Source: Soonwooa buanensis (lineage in GTDB: Bacteria > Bacteroidota > Bacteroidia > Flavobacteriales > Weeksellaceae). From it: a DNA stretch of 64,000 nucleotides. Positions 51,569 to 61,261 of the stretch are shown here, one piece after another (position 1 is the first letter of the stretch; every line of letters starts with the position of its first letter). Location of the stretch: assembly GCF_900167905.1 (NCBI RefSeq), contig NZ_FUYZ01000008.1:1-64000 (forward strand), given 5' to 3'. Below the pieces are notes generated by a model. The model did not search any database, was not told the origin of the DNA, and was given only the letters and a program-made list of their open reading frames with translations. A program made the translations under genes and the position numbers.

Positions 51569-53170
51569 ATGGAAGCTTGTCCTTATTCTAAAATAAAACG
51601 ACTTGGGTTTTGTATTATTTTGTTTTTTCTGTTGGCTAATTTTAGTATAGCTCAAAATAGAAAGAATGAAATCAACACGCTGATAACCAAAGCTCAACAA
51701 TACAAATTCAAAGATTGGACAAAAGCGGAAAACTTTCTAAATGAAGCACAAAAGCAAGCAAAAGCACCTGAAGAACTTGGTGATTTCTATATAGAGGCGT
51801 CAAAAATATATTCCGAAACCAATCGCTTTGACATTGCATTAGATTATTCTCGTAAAGCATACAATATTTTTTATAAAACATCGCCACAAAAAATTGCTGA
51901 GATTAATGATATGTTCGCTTTTGTCTACACGCAACTTAACGACACACCCAAGGCAATACAGTATTATAAAAAACTATTAGCTGAACACATTAAGAATGCC
52001 AATACTTACGAAGAAATAAAGACTTACAACAATCTCGGAAATGCATTTTTTGTCATTAAAAAGCTAGATTCTTCCAATTATTATTTTTCTAAAGCTTTAA
52101 CAAGGCTTGATACTTATAACAAACCAGAATTAAAAGTTTACGTTCTTGCAAATTTGGGTAAGGTAGCCTCTTTTCATGGTGAGAATACAAAAGCTTTAGA
52201 TTATCTGGAACGAGCAGAAACTATTCTTAACACTAATAAAATTGAAAATCCAAAAGCTTTTTCTCTAGTATATTTCTACCTAACTAATTATTACAACAGT
52301 GTTAGTCTACATGACAAAGCGCTTAGCTATGTTAAAAAAATGGAGCAATATACCAACAAGTCCAATCCTAATTTCGTGTATCGTGATTTGTTATGGGCAA
52401 CTTATAACACTTATTTCAATCAAAAAGATTATAAAAATGCGGCTTATAGTTTTAAGACTTATGATTCTATTCGGGAACAATTAAATATCGAGGAAAAAGC
52501 TGTTAGCGTTGAACGAACCAAGTTAAAACACGATTACGAATCTCAGAAAAAGATTGATGAGTTATTACAAGATAAAAAACAAAGCTACTACATTGCGAGT
52601 GCAATTTTCCTTTTGCTGTGTATTATAATTTCGGTTCTTGCAGTTATTAATTACCGAAACAAAGTGTCGAAACTAGAGCTGGAAAAACTTCTACAAGTTG
52701 CTAAAACCAATCAATTGGAAATTGAAAACCATATGAAAGAAAAGCAACTCGTTTATAAATCTATAGAACAATCCAAAATAGAAGAAATTTTTAAATCGAT
52801 AATGGAGCAAATCGATCATCTTAAATTAAAAGTTCAAAATCAAAAAACAGTGGACGAAATTTCTCATATTATTTTGGAAATCAAGACCAACATGAAAACC
52901 AATTCTTGGGAAGAATTTGAACATCATTTTGTAAACATTCATGAATCTTTTTATAAAAATCTTGAAGCCAAACATCCAGATCTGACAACTTATGATCGTC
53001 GACTTGCTGCTATAATTTTATTAAAATTAAGTACTAAAGAAATCTCAAATCTTCTAAATGTTACTCCAAAAACTATTGAGAATTCTAGAACGAGACTTCG
53101 TAAAAAATTAAATCTAACCAACACACAAGCAGATATTTACCAATATCTCAATTCTTTCACAAATTATTGA
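51569..53170 (+). CDS. TPR sensor with membrane helix and C-terminal LuxR-type HTH
   Basis: This 533-aa protein has a signal anchor (LGFCIILFFLLANFSIAQ) and TPR-like helical repeats at about 40-320 (PEELGDFYIEASKIYSETNRFDIALDYSRKAYNI, KTYNNLGNAFFVIKKLDSSNYYFSKAL). One membrane helix at about 338-358 (ASAIFLLLCIIISVLAVINY) and a coiled coil follow. The HTH is near the end (LAAIILLKLSTKEISNLLNVTPKTIENSRTRLRKKL). This is the Bacteroidota one-component membrane regulator design. The T9SS gene follows after about 130 bases and may be a target. Confidence 0.88.
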   Translation: MEACPYSKIKRLGFCIILFFLLANFSIAQNRKNEINTLITKAQQYKFKDWTKAENFLNEAQKQAKAPEELGDFYIEASKIYSETNRFDIALDYSRKAYNIFYKTSPQKIAEINDMFAFVYTQLNDTPKAIQYYKKLLAEHIKNANTYEEIKTYNNLGNAFFVIKKLDSSNYYFSKALTRLDTYNKPELKVYVLANLGKVASFHGENTKALDYLERAETILNTNKIENPKAFSLVYFYLTNYYNSVSLHDKALSYVKKMEQYTNKSNPNFVYRDLLWATYNTYFNQKDYKNAAYSFKTYDSIREQLNIEEKAVSVERTKLKHDYESQKKIDELLQDKKQSYYIASAIFLLLCIIISVLAVINYRNKVSKLELEKLLQVAKTNQLEIENHMKEKQLVYKSIEQSKIEEIFKSIMEQIDHLKLKVQNQKTVDEISHIILEIKTNMKTNSWEEFEHHFVNIHESFYKNLEAKHPDLTTYDRRLAAIILLKLSTKEISNLLNVTPKTIENSRTRLRKKLNLTNTQADIYQYLNSFTNY

Positions 53171-53304
53171 TAATCAACATAAAACAGATTGAAGTTGCAT
53201 TAAGTGTGTGTGTTGTAAAATCGACAGTGTGTGCTAAGTGTGTGGTGCTTTTTTAGGTCAAAATTATTTTAATCAATTGCTTTGTACCAACAAATCAAAA
53301 TATT

Positions 53305-54936
53305 ATGAAAAAAATAATTTTATCACTTAGCCTTATCGTAGGAAGTTTTATCAATGCACAATGGACAAATGATACAAACGAGAATACATTACTTGTTGCG
53401 AATAACAATGGAGCATCTTTCTCAGTCGCAACATCAGATGGGCATATTTACCTTGGCTTTTGGCAGAAAGTGGCAGCACCAACTAATTATGAACTTAGAA
53501 TTCAGTATTTGGATAAGAATGGCAACAAACTTTGGGGTGAAGAAGGAAAATTGATTAGCAACCAAATTCCGATGTCAACATACACCATGGTAGAGCAAAC
53601 TGCTTTGGACAAGGATAATAACCTTTTCATTGGTGTTACAGGAACAACAGGAGGTTATCCTGCATTTGCTTATAAAGTAACGCCAAACGGAGATCTGCCT
53701 TGGGGAACTAATGGTATTGCTTTAGGCGAAGGTTATGTACCAACCATTTTGCCACTGAAATCTGGTGATGTTATGATTAGTTATTGGCCAACAAGCAAAG
53801 TACAAGCACGATTACAAAAATTCACGAGTGCTGGTACTCCGATTTGGGCGGAGCCAACTATAATCTATTCTGATGACGTTACTAAAAAAACGGTGCCTGC
53901 AGATCTTTTTGAATTAAGTAACGGAAATGTTGAAATTGTTTTCAATAAAGTCTTAACAGGTGCGTACTCCAATCTTTATGCACAAACTTTTGACGCAGAT
54001 GGAAAACCTGTTTGGAACGCGCCAGTATTATTGTCTCCTAATAGTTCTACTTGGAGCAAGAAAAATAGTACATTTTTTGAGAATGATAAAGTCTACTATG
54101 CATTTACGAGCGGACAAGGTGGACGTTTGGATTCTTATTTAATAAAGATAAATCCTGATGGCACTTTACCTTGGGGAGTTGGCGGTGTTGACTTTAGTAC
54201 CAACAATGCCAATTTCGAAAAAGAGGTTCAGATTGCTTCAAAAGCAGGGACAGATCATATTTGGGGTATTTCAACTTTTACAACTGCTGGATCTCAAAAC
54301 AATTATGGAGAATATGTTCAAAAATTTGATAAAGAAACAGGTGCTCGTTTATTCTCAGATAATGCGAAAGCTGTTTTTCCAATATCATTAAATGATGCAA
54401 AATCGCATGTAGGAACTTTATTATTGGACGATGACAAACCTGTTTTTGCTTACAATAATATTAAACAATTTAATGTTCAGCTTTTTACGACACATTTAAC
54501 AAGACTAAATGAAAACGGCGAGTTTGATTGGAAAGAAAAATCTATCGATTTGATAACTAGAGAATCATTTACATCGCATAACAATTTGTTGAAACTACCT
54601 GAAAATCAAATCGTTTTTAAATATAATGAAAGTCGAGATAGTGCTCCATCATCTGTATATGCACAAAATACAATGATGCCAGATTCTTATTTAGCAACAA
54701 CAGAAATTAATAATTCAAATTTGCGAATGTATCCAAATCCAACATCTTCAGTTCTAAATTTTTCAAAAGATCTCGAAAACGCAAGTGTTAGAATTTATAA
54801 TTTCTCTGGTCAATTGGTAAAATCCGAAACTATCAAAGGCAACATAATCTCTGTCGAGAATCTTCCAAAAGGAAACTATATTATCGAAGTAAATAATAAA
54901 GGCAAAATCTTTAGCACAAAATTTATTAAAAATTAA
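53305..54936 (+). CDS. T9SS-sorted secreted protein
   Basis: This 543-aa protein has a signal peptide (MKKIILSLSLIVGSFINAQ). Repeated propeller-like strands follow (YLDKNGNKLWGEEG, VTPNGDLPWGTNGIALGEG, INPDGTLPWGVGGVDFS, LNENGEFDWKEKSI), each with an N/DG-x-x-x-W core. The C-terminal 70 residues are a type A sorting domain (RMYPNPTSSVLNFSKDLENASVRIYN ... LPKGNYIIEVNNKGKIFSTKFIKN). No catalytic residues are recognised. Confidence 0.88.
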   Translation: MKKIILSLSLIVGSFINAQWTNDTNENTLLVANNNGASFSVATSDGHIYLGFWQKVAAPTNYELRIQYLDKNGNKLWGEEGKLISNQIPMSTYTMVEQTALDKDNNLFIGVTGTTGGYPAFAYKVTPNGDLPWGTNGIALGEGYVPTILPLKSGDVMISYWPTSKVQARLQKFTSAGTPIWAEPTIIYSDDVTKKTVPADLFELSNGNVEIVFNKVLTGAYSNLYAQTFDADGKPVWNAPVLLSPNSSTWSKKNSTFFENDKVYYAFTSGQGGRLDSYLIKINPDGTLPWGVGGVDFSTNNANFEKEVQIASKAGTDHIWGISTFTTAGSQNNYGEYVQKFDKETGARLFSDNAKAVFPISLNDAKSHVGTLLLDDDKPVFAYNNIKQFNVQLFTTHLTRLNENGEFDWKEKSIDLITRESFTSHNNLLKLPENQIVFKYNESRDSAPSSVYAQNTMMPDSYLATTEINNSNLRMYPNPTSSVLNFSKDLENASVRIYNFSGQLVKSETIKGNIISVENLPKGNYIIEVNNKGKIFSTKFIKN

Positions 54937-54970
54937 ATACTAAATCCTTCATTAAATTTAATTCAAATAA

Positions 54971-55001
54971 AAAAGCCCGACTTAAAAAATCGGGCTTTTT
55001 T
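54971..55001. terminator. Bidirectional terminator
   Basis: AAAGCCCGA/TCGGGCTTT stem with A and T runs between convergent genes. Confidence 0.85.
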
Positions 55002-55002
55002 A

Positions 55003-57126
55003 TTATTTTGAAGATTGTTCTAAGGCGTCTAATGTCTCCTTCAGATAAAAATCTTTCTGCAAATTTTTAATCCAATTTTCGGACTTTTTCGCAAAAGCTT
55101 CGTCTTTCTTTTCTCTAGCAACTTCGTCTGCATGCAAACTAATTTTGAGACCATTATTGTATTTATCCAAAGCTTTGAATTTTTCGATCTGCGCTTTACG
55201 CTCTTTCATCAAAGCCATATATTTAGCTTCGTTCAACGTAATTTTTTCTTCTTTAGATAAAGCTTCTCTCCATTTTGCAGACTCTACAAGCAGTTGATAA
55301 TTCGTATTATTTTTAATTTTAGAATCTATTGATTGCTGCAAAGCTGCTGTATTAATGTTATTAACTTTATTGAACTTTGCTGGTGCAATTTTATCCCAAG
55401 GCAAAGCAAATTGGTCATAACGCTCCCCTATTTCTGCATAAGTATACAAATCTTGCATCTTAACATCGGACTCTACACCTTTTCTTTGTGTCGACTCACC
55501 CGTTACACGATAATATTTTTGAATTGTTAATTTAAGATCTCCAAAGTCATCGCTGGTATTTAAAAATCTGTTTAGAGACACAAAAGTCTGCACAGTTCCT
55601 TTACCAAAAGATTGTGGAGAACCAACGATTGCAGCTCTTCCGTAATCTTGCATTGCACCTGTCAAAATCTCAGATGCTGAAGCCGAAAGTTCGTTTTGCA
55701 TAATAACAAGCGGACCTGTCCAAACTGGCGCATTGGTTTTGTTACTAAGAACATTTATTTTCCCGTTTCCATCTTTAACCTGAACAACTGGACCAGCATT
55801 AATAAACAAGCCCATAATATCAACAACTTCTGTTAATGAACCGCCGCCATTATTTCTTAAATCTAAAACAACGCCGTCAACTTTTTGAGCTTTCAGTTTT
55901 AAAAGTTCAGCTTTAACATCGTCTGAAGCGTTTCTTCCTTTACTATCCTCAAAATCCGCGTAAAATCCTGGTAGATAAACATAGCCTAATTTTTTCCCGT
56001 TTGGAGAATTAATAATCGAACTTCTTGCGTAAGTGTCTTCAATCGCAACTTCTTCTCTTATTAAAGTAACATCTTTAACAGTACCATCTGTTTTTTCAAC
56101 AGTTAAAGTGACTGGCGTTCCTTTCTCACCGCGGATAAGTCGCACCGCTTCTTCTGTCAACATACCAACGACGTTAACTGGATCTTCTTTTGGTTTGGAT
56201 CTAACTTTAAGGATTTTATCTCCTTTTGCCAATTGTTTGGACTTCCAAGCTGGTGCGCCGATTGTTAAATCTCCTAAATATAAATATCCTTTTTTCTCTT
56301 GGATTAAAGCACCAATACCAATGATTTTCCCTGTGAAATTAGTATCAAAATCTTCTTTATCTTTTGGTGAAAAATAATTGGTGTGCGGATCAAACACTTC
56401 TGTATAAGCGTTCATATAAACTGTAAACCAATCGTTTTTCTTTCTCTTTTTGTAACGACGGAACATATCCGTGATTAAATCTTTAACCTCACCTTGCGCT
56501 TTGATTCTTTTTTGATCTGCAGAAAGGATTTCTAACTTGACAGTATCTTTTAGTTTATTAGCAATTAATGAGTCTTTTCTTTTCTTAGCAGATTCCTCCT
56601 TGTTGTTCAAGGTTTCCATCTCACGAAGAATATAATACTTAACATAACGTTTCCACTCTGCTTTTTGGTCAGCATTAGTAGTTGCATTTTTCTTAAGTTT
56701 TGGTTCAAGAATCATACTGTCATCTTCATTAAGATCGATTGGCTTGCTCAAGATATCTTGTGTCATTTTATCGATATCATCCAATCTTTGATAAAGACGA
56801 TCTGTTGTTGCTTTATAAAAAGTCAAATCACCGTTGTTAAGGTAATCATCAAGCTTGGTTTTGTGTTTCGAAAACTCATCCATATCCGATTGTAAAAAAA
56901 TCCTTTTGTCTGGATCTGCAGACTCAAAAAATTTATTATAAACTTCTGCTGAATAAGCATCATTAATAGGTTTTGGCGCATAATGCAAATACGAAAGTGT
57001 GTTCTTAACACTTACCATGATGGTTTGCATTTTTTCGTCGTCATTCTGTGGTGCGTTGAAACAAAACATCAGCGTCATAAGTGGCGCAAACATGAAGATT
57101 CTGTTCCATTTAAAATTCTTAAACAT
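55003..57126 (-). CDS. Tail-specific carboxy-terminal processing protease (Prc/Tsp)
   Basis: This 707-aa S41 peptidase has a signal peptide or anchor (IFMFAPLMTLMFCFNA). A helical N-terminal domain leads to a PDZ domain at about 245-330 (GIGALIQEKKGYLYLGDLTIGAPAWKSKQLAKGDKILKV). The protease core carries VDGVVLDLRNNGGGSLTEVVDIMGLF. The catalytic Ser is in NELSASASEILTGAMQDYGRA and the Lys in GSPQSFGKGTVQT. A C-terminal DUF3340-like helical region follows. It degrades or trims periplasmic proteins from their C-termini. It is monocistronic. Confidence 0.93.
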   Translation of the reverse strand: MFKNFKWNRIFMFAPLMTLMFCFNAPQNDDEKMQTIMVSVKNTLSYLHYAPKPINDAYSAEVYNKFFESADPDKRIFLQSDMDEFSKHKTKLDDYLNNGDLTFYKATTDRLYQRLDDIDKMTQDILSKPIDLNEDDSMILEPKLKKNATTNADQKAEWKRYVKYYILREMETLNNKEESAKKRKDSLIANKLKDTVKLEILSADQKRIKAQGEVKDLITDMFRRYKKRKKNDWFTVYMNAYTEVFDPHTNYFSPKDKEDFDTNFTGKIIGIGALIQEKKGYLYLGDLTIGAPAWKSKQLAKGDKILKVRSKPKEDPVNVVGMLTEEAVRLIRGEKGTPVTLTVEKTDGTVKDVTLIREEVAIEDTYARSSIINSPNGKKLGYVYLPGFYADFEDSKGRNASDDVKAELLKLKAQKVDGVVLDLRNNGGGSLTEVVDIMGLFINAGPVVQVKDGNGKINVLSNKTNAPVWTGPLVIMQNELSASASEILTGAMQDYGRAAIVGSPQSFGKGTVQTFVSLNRFLNTSDDFGDLKLTIQKYYRVTGESTQRKGVESDVKMQDLYTYAEIGERYDQFALPWDKIAPAKFNKVNNINTAALQQSIDSKIKNNTNYQLLVESAKWREALSKEEKITLNEAKYMALMKERKAQIEKFKALDKYNNGLKISLHADEVAREKKDEAFAKKSENWIKNLQKDFYLKETLDALEQSSK

Positions 57127-57264
57127 ATAGATTACTTAAGTGATAAAATATTGGTAATTAGCTTTTGATTTTTGTTACAAATCTTTGAAAATTTATTTCT
57201 AAATCATAAGTCGAAGTCACATCAAATTTAATACCTTATTTTTATTCGACTGCTATATTTTAGC

Positions 57265-57272
57265 TAATTTTG
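57265..57272 (+). promoter_or_regulatory. Promoter -7 element for surE
   Basis: TAATTTTG matches TAnnTTTG, 63 bases before the surE ATG. Confidence 0.4.
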
Positions 57273-57335
57273 TGATATTCTTTAAAAAAGAGCATCTACA
57301 AATTAAGATGCATCACGATATTTTTGAAAATTATT

Positions 57336-58103
57336 ATGGAAAAACCTTTGATATTAGTAACCAATGATGATGGCATAACGGCGCCTGGTATTAGAAATTT
57401 GGTGAGTTTTATGAACGAAATCGGCGATGTGATTGTCGTTGCGCCCAACTCGCCACAAAGCGGAAAAGGACACGCAATAACCATCAATGCAACTTTAACT
57501 TACGAAGAAATAAATCTCGAAGGTCCACAAACCGATTATGCGCTAAGTGGAACACCTGTTGATTGTGTGAAATTTGCACTCGATAAAGTTTTAACAAGAA
57601 AACCCGATATTGTGGTTTCTGGGATTAATCACGGTGCTAATTCTTCGATTAATGTTATTTATTCTGGGACAATGTCAGCGGCAGTTGAAGCTGGTGTAGA
57701 AGGTTTGCAAGCTATTGGCTTTTCGTTACTAGATTTTTCTTGGGATGCCGATTTCACCCAAGCTAAAGAATATATCCAAGCGATCGTTAAAAAAGTTCTT
57801 GACAATCCACTTCCAAAAGGAGTTGTGCTAAATGTCAACATTCCTAAACTTGCAAAAGAAGAAATAAAAGGTGTAAAGGTTTGTAAACAAGCGCATGCAA
57901 AATGGGAAGAAAGTTTTGATGAGCGCGTTAACCCGCACGGCAAAAAATATTATTGGTTATCTGGCTATTTTAACAACATGGACAAATCTGAAGATGCTGA
58001 CGAAACGGCTTTGGCAGAGGGTTATATCTCAATTGTTCCTGTTAAGTTTGATCTAACCGCACATGAGTATCTTAAAGAACTTGATACTATCATGAAGTTT
58101 TAA
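57336..58103 (+). CDS. surE: 5'-nucleotidase SurE
   Basis: I choose the ATG at 57336 (MEKPLILVTNDDG), giving 255 aa, over a TTG at 57324. SurE dephosphorylates nucleoside 5'- and 3'-monophosphates. The metal-binding motif is TNDDG at residues 9-13, with NSPQSGKGHAITI, LSGTPVDCVKFAL and VVSGINHGANSSINVIYSGTMSAAVEA following the family order. A hairpin terminator follows. Confidence 0.95.
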   Translation: MEKPLILVTNDDGITAPGIRNLVSFMNEIGDVIVVAPNSPQSGKGHAITINATLTYEEINLEGPQTDYALSGTPVDCVKFALDKVLTRKPDIVVSGINHGANSSINVIYSGTMSAAVEAGVEGLQAIGFSLLDFSWDADFTQAKEYIQAIVKKVLDNPLPKGVVLNVNIPKLAKEEIKGVKVCKQAHAKWEESFDERVNPHGKKYYWLSGYFNNMDKSEDADETALAEGYISIVPVKFDLTAHEYLKELDTIMKF

Positions 58104-58107
58104 AATA

Positions 58108-58140
58108 AAAAGGCGATTCAAAAATTTGAATCGCCTTTTT
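58108..58140. terminator. Bidirectional terminator
   Basis: AAAAGGCGATTCA/TGAATCGCCTTTT stem, the last base touching the stop of the convergent nucleosidase gene. Confidence 0.85.
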
Positions 58141-58713
58141 CTATCTTGCTAAAGCCTTACTCAAAGCTTCAGATGCTCGTTTAACTTCAGTTGTCCAATC
58201 ATCAACGGCATTGCCATCGGCGCCATCAGAAATATATTTTAAAGCCAAAAAAGGAATATTTTCCAAGTTTGCGACTTTAGCTAAAGCATAAGCTTCCATT
58301 TCTATAACATTGTATTCGTGGTTGTTATGTTCCATTTCGAATTGGTCTCCAGTACCACAAATGCCTATCGGAAAATTTGGAAGTTCGATCCCGTTATTCA
58401 AAATAATCGCTGAGTTTTCGAAAGGAGTTTCAAATTTTGCAAAACCTAAAGCCGACACTTCCATATCACGTTGGATAAACGCTGTACAACACACAACACT
58501 TCCACGATCAAAAACAGTACTTCCTGCTGTACCAAGATTAATGATGATATCTGGTTGATATTTCGCAATTGCTTTTGTCAAATGATAGGTTGCATTAACT
58601 TTCCCTACACCAACAAAAACTTTATTATCCTTATCAAAATGACTACCAGCCTCGCTTTCTAATGCAAAAACAAAAAGCGGGTTTTGATAGGTTTTAGTAT
58701 TAATTGTAATCAA
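58141..58713 (-). CDS. MTA/SAH nucleosidase-like protein
   Basis: This 190-aa protein has the nucleoside phosphorylase fold: VFALESEAGSHF, VFVGVGKVNATYHLTKAI, IINLGTAGS, YNVIEMEAYALAKVA (the catalytic E-M-E ribose-binding motif) and LKYISDGADG with the Asp that protonates the purine. It is shorter than MtnN (about 230 aa). It would cleave 5'-methylthioadenosine, S-adenosylhomocysteine or a related nucleoside; specificity is uncertain. Confidence 0.88.
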   Translation of the reverse strand: MITINTKTYQNPLFVFALESEAGSHFDKDNKVFVGVGKVNATYHLTKAIAKYQPDIIINLGTAGSTVFDRGSVVCCTAFIQRDMEVSALGFAKFETPFENSAIILNNGIELPNFPIGICGTGDQFEMEHNNHEYNVIEMEAYALAKVANLENIPFLALKYISDGADGNAVDDWTTEVKRASEALSKALAR

Positions 58714-58928
58714 AACTTAATAGAATTTGGTCAAATATAGTTTTTTTTAGATAAAATATTTTTCAAATTAAATATTTATGGATTTAAAAATTATTGCAAA
58801 TAACTTTTATGAATTAAATTGATATTACAAACGATTATTTTTCTATGATTATATCTTTTTAGTTATTAAATATAGTACAAATCCCTAATTTTATACTGGT
58901 TATTACATAACAAAAACCACTTTCTTAA

Positions 58929-59498
58929 ATGATGAATTATAGAGACTATTTAACCTCATTCGGGATTGAAATGACAGACAAAGATTGGGAAATATATGAA
59001 CCTAGAATTTTTGTCCAAGCCTACAAAAAAAATGATGTTATAATAGAAAAAGGCGAAGTTGAAAATCATCTTTCATTAATAACAACAGGTATTGGACGAT
59101 GCTTTTTAGATAAAAAAGAAAAAGAAATCACTGTTAATTTTCTTTTCGAAAATGATTATTTAACATCATACGAATCTTTTCTCACGCGAGAACCTAGCCA
59201 GTACTCGATACAAGCAATGACCGACATGGTCTTGTGGCGCGCCACCCACGACAGTTTTTTACATTTTTTTGAACATTCATCAATCGGGAATTTTCTTGGT
59301 AGGATTTCGGCGGAAGCACTTTATCTTTCAAAAGCTGGACGAGAGCTTTCTCTATTAACCGAATCGGCCGAGGAGCGCTATCTAAAACTTTTGAAAACAG
59401 ACAAAAACTTGTTGCAAAAAGTTCCGCTCAAATATATTGCGTCATATATCGGCGTTACGCCACAAGCTTTAAGTCGTATTCGGAAGCGAATTAATTAA
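58929..59498 (+). CDS. Crp/Fnr-family transcription regulator
   Basis: This 189-aa protein has two adjacent ATGs (58929 and 58932). The cNMP-binding-fold domain covers about 25-120 (FVQAYKKNDVIIEKGEVENHLSLITTGIGRCFL). A C-terminal HTH follows (LLQKVPLKYIASYIGVTPQALSRIRKRI). There are no clustered cysteines for an iron-sulfur cluster, and the cAMP-contact residues are not conserved. This is the large Bacteroidota Crp-like class with unknown ligand. Confidence 0.92.
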   Translation: MMNYRDYLTSFGIEMTDKDWEIYEPRIFVQAYKKNDVIIEKGEVENHLSLITTGIGRCFLDKKEKEITVNFLFENDYLTSYESFLTREPSQYSIQAMTDMVLWRATHDSFLHFFEHSSIGNFLGRISAEALYLSKAGRELSLLTESAEERYLKLLKTDKNLLQKVPLKYIASYIGVTPQALSRIRKRIN

Positions 59499-59533
59499 CC
59501 CAAGTTCATTTCATATTAAAACTAATAAAAGTA

Positions 59534-59577
59534 CATTTGTGTTAGTATTTTAAATGATACTTCTAAAAACACAAATG
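59534..59577 (+). other. Extended hairpin between the Crp-like gene and the terminator
   Basis: CATTTGTGTT (59534-59543) pairs with AACACAAATG (59568-59577), and an inner AGTAT pairs with ATACT. Together with the following terminator (59585-59608) this could be a short RNA or a stabilised 3' end. No coding frame of note. Confidence 0.4.
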
Positions 59578-59584
59578 ATAAAAG

Positions 59585-59616
59585 GGTTTTGAGACTATTT
59601 TCAAAACCTTTTTTTT
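59585..59616 (+). terminator. Terminator after the Crp-like gene
   Basis: GGTTTTGA/TTCAAAACC stem followed by eight Ts. Confidence 0.85.
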
Positions 59617-61018
59617 AAAACAAAACACGGGTATCTTTTCTCAATTCTTCAAGACGTTTTTGTTTGTCGTCACGGTAAAAAAGATTCATGGTCTCGAAAG
59701 GAATTAGCTTTAAATCTTTATTTACAATATGTACACAAGATTTTTTAACAGCTCGAACATCAAAATCGTGAGCATCCATAAAATTCATGATGATAATTCT
59801 GAACAAATTGTCATAACCCAAATCTGGCGCAACAACTTCTGGAAGACAACATAATAATTGATTGACTTTTGGCTGAACTTTATCCACAGAAATTCCAGTG
59901 CTGAAAATATCAATAAGCTGCATTTTCAAACCTTCGTCCTGTTCGTAAACAATGGTGTTTTTCGATTCATTATTCAGTAAATCAGCAGGATTGATGTATC
60001 GAGTTAAAGGAATAATTTCATCATTCAATTTTAAAATATATCCCATCGCTAAAGCATCTGGATTACACGGAACTGGAATTAAATCATCAGAATTTAAAGC
60101 AGGAAATTGATTCAATATTTCTTGACGAACTTCCGTTAAAGTAATTTTTTCTGAAGCAGAATCGTCGCGATTTCGTCCCGCAATTTCTACGGGTTGGAAA
60201 GTAATTCCTCGAACGCATTGTTGTTTTAAAGCAAAATCGATGATTTTTCCAATTTCATCAATATTTTTACCTTGTTGCAAAACCACAACAAGCGTTGTAG
60301 AAAGATTTAACTCATTCAATTTTGCTAAAGCTTTCATACGAACATCCGTCAAATCTTTTCCTCTGAAATCTTCCAAAACCTCAGGTTTAAAAGAATCAAA
60401 TTGAAGATAAATCTCAAATTCTGGTGCGTAAGTCGCTAGTTTTTCTGCAAAACCTGGATCATTTGCAATCCGAATTCCGTTGGTATTGAGCATTAAATGT
60501 TTTATCGGCTTCGATTTCGCAATATCCATAATTTTAAAAAACTCTGGATGAATAGTCGGTTCACCACCGCTTATTTGGACAACATCGGGCTCACCTTCAT
60601 TTCTTACAATCGTATCGAACATCGCTTCAATTTCTTCCAAACTTCGGTGACTTCCGTAATGCGGCGAAGACATTGCGTAACAAGTCGGACAAGTGAGATT
60701 GCAACGATCCGTAACTTCCACAATCGATAGACAGCTGTGTTGCTCATGATCTACGCACAATCCGCAATCATAAGGACAACCGTAAGCTACATCTGTCCCA
60801 AAATGCAAAGGCATTTCTGAAGCTTTGTTGTAATTTCTGATATTTTTATAATATTCTACATCGGTTGCTATTTTAGTTTTGAAAAAACCATGATCAGGAC
60901 AACGTTTTGTCATGAAAACCAAGTCGTCTTCAATAATAATTTTTGCGCCAACACGCTGCAAACATTCTGGACAAAGGCTTAGTGTATAATCGTAATAAGT
61001 ATAGTTTCTTACTGGCAT
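59615..61018 (-). CDS. Radical SAM enzyme of the Tes/MJ0619-like family
   Basis: This 467-aa protein has several cysteine sites. Three are a zinc-ribbon-like N-terminal set (Cys16, Cys19, Cys40). An extra cluster motif is CPYDCGLC with a later Cys (Cys81, 85, 88, 96). The radical SAM motif is CNLTCPTC (Cys106, 110, 113), followed by SGGEPTIHPEF. A C-terminal CC follows (QLLCCLPEV). This arrangement is that of the MJ0619/Tes group, whose archaeal members join lipid chains. The bacterial substrate is unknown. It is the last gene of a trio with an Lgt-like protein, hinting at lipid chemistry. Confidence 0.82.
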   Translation of the reverse strand: MPVRNYTYYDYTLSLCPECLQRVGAKIIIEDDLVFMTKRCPDHGFFKTKIATDVEYYKNIRNYNKASEMPLHFGTDVAYGCPYDCGLCVDHEQHSCLSIVEVTDRCNLTCPTCYAMSSPHYGSHRSLEEIEAMFDTIVRNEGEPDVVQISGGEPTIHPEFFKIMDIAKSKPIKHLMLNTNGIRIANDPGFAEKLATYAPEFEIYLQFDSFKPEVLEDFRGKDLTDVRMKALAKLNELNLSTTLVVVLQQGKNIDEIGKIIDFALKQQCVRGITFQPVEIAGRNRDDSASEKITLTEVRQEILNQFPALNSDDLIPVPCNPDALAMGYILKLNDEIIPLTRYINPADLLNNESKNTIVYEQDEGLKMQLIDIFSTGISVDKVQPKVNQLLCCLPEVVAPDLGYDNLFRIIIMNFMDAHDFDVRAVKKSCVHIVNKDLKLIPFETMNLFYRDDKQKRLEELRKDTRVLF

Positions 61019-61027
61019 AATTGTAAA

Positions 61028-61261
61028 TTATAAATTAAAACCGCAAATAAATCCGCCTGCTGTAAAAATCAAAAGGCCAAAGAGAATGCCGTATAAAGCT
61101 GGTTTAAAATTATACTTTTTATCTCTGTTCGAGGCTGAAATCATTGCTAAAATAAGAGCGTACAACACCGAAGCACAAAATGCAACCAAGCCTACACCGA
61201 GAAACAACATCCCGACTACAGCAAGATCGCCACCAAAACTACCTACTTCAAGAAATTTCAT
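61028..61261 (-). CDS. 77-aa membrane protein
   Basis: This protein has two hydrophobic segments with glycines (about 10-40, LAVVGMLFLGVGLVAFCASVLYALILAMISA, and 55-75, LYGILFGLLIFTAGGFICGF). It is likely a two-helix membrane protein. It overlaps the end of the Lgt-like gene by 14 bases and ends 9 bases before the radical SAM gene, so it is translationally linked with both. Family unknown. Confidence 0.75.
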   Translation of the reverse strand: MKFLEVGSFGGDLAVVGMLFLGVGLVAFCASVLYALILAMISASNRDKKYNFKPALYGILFGLLIFTAGGFICGFNL

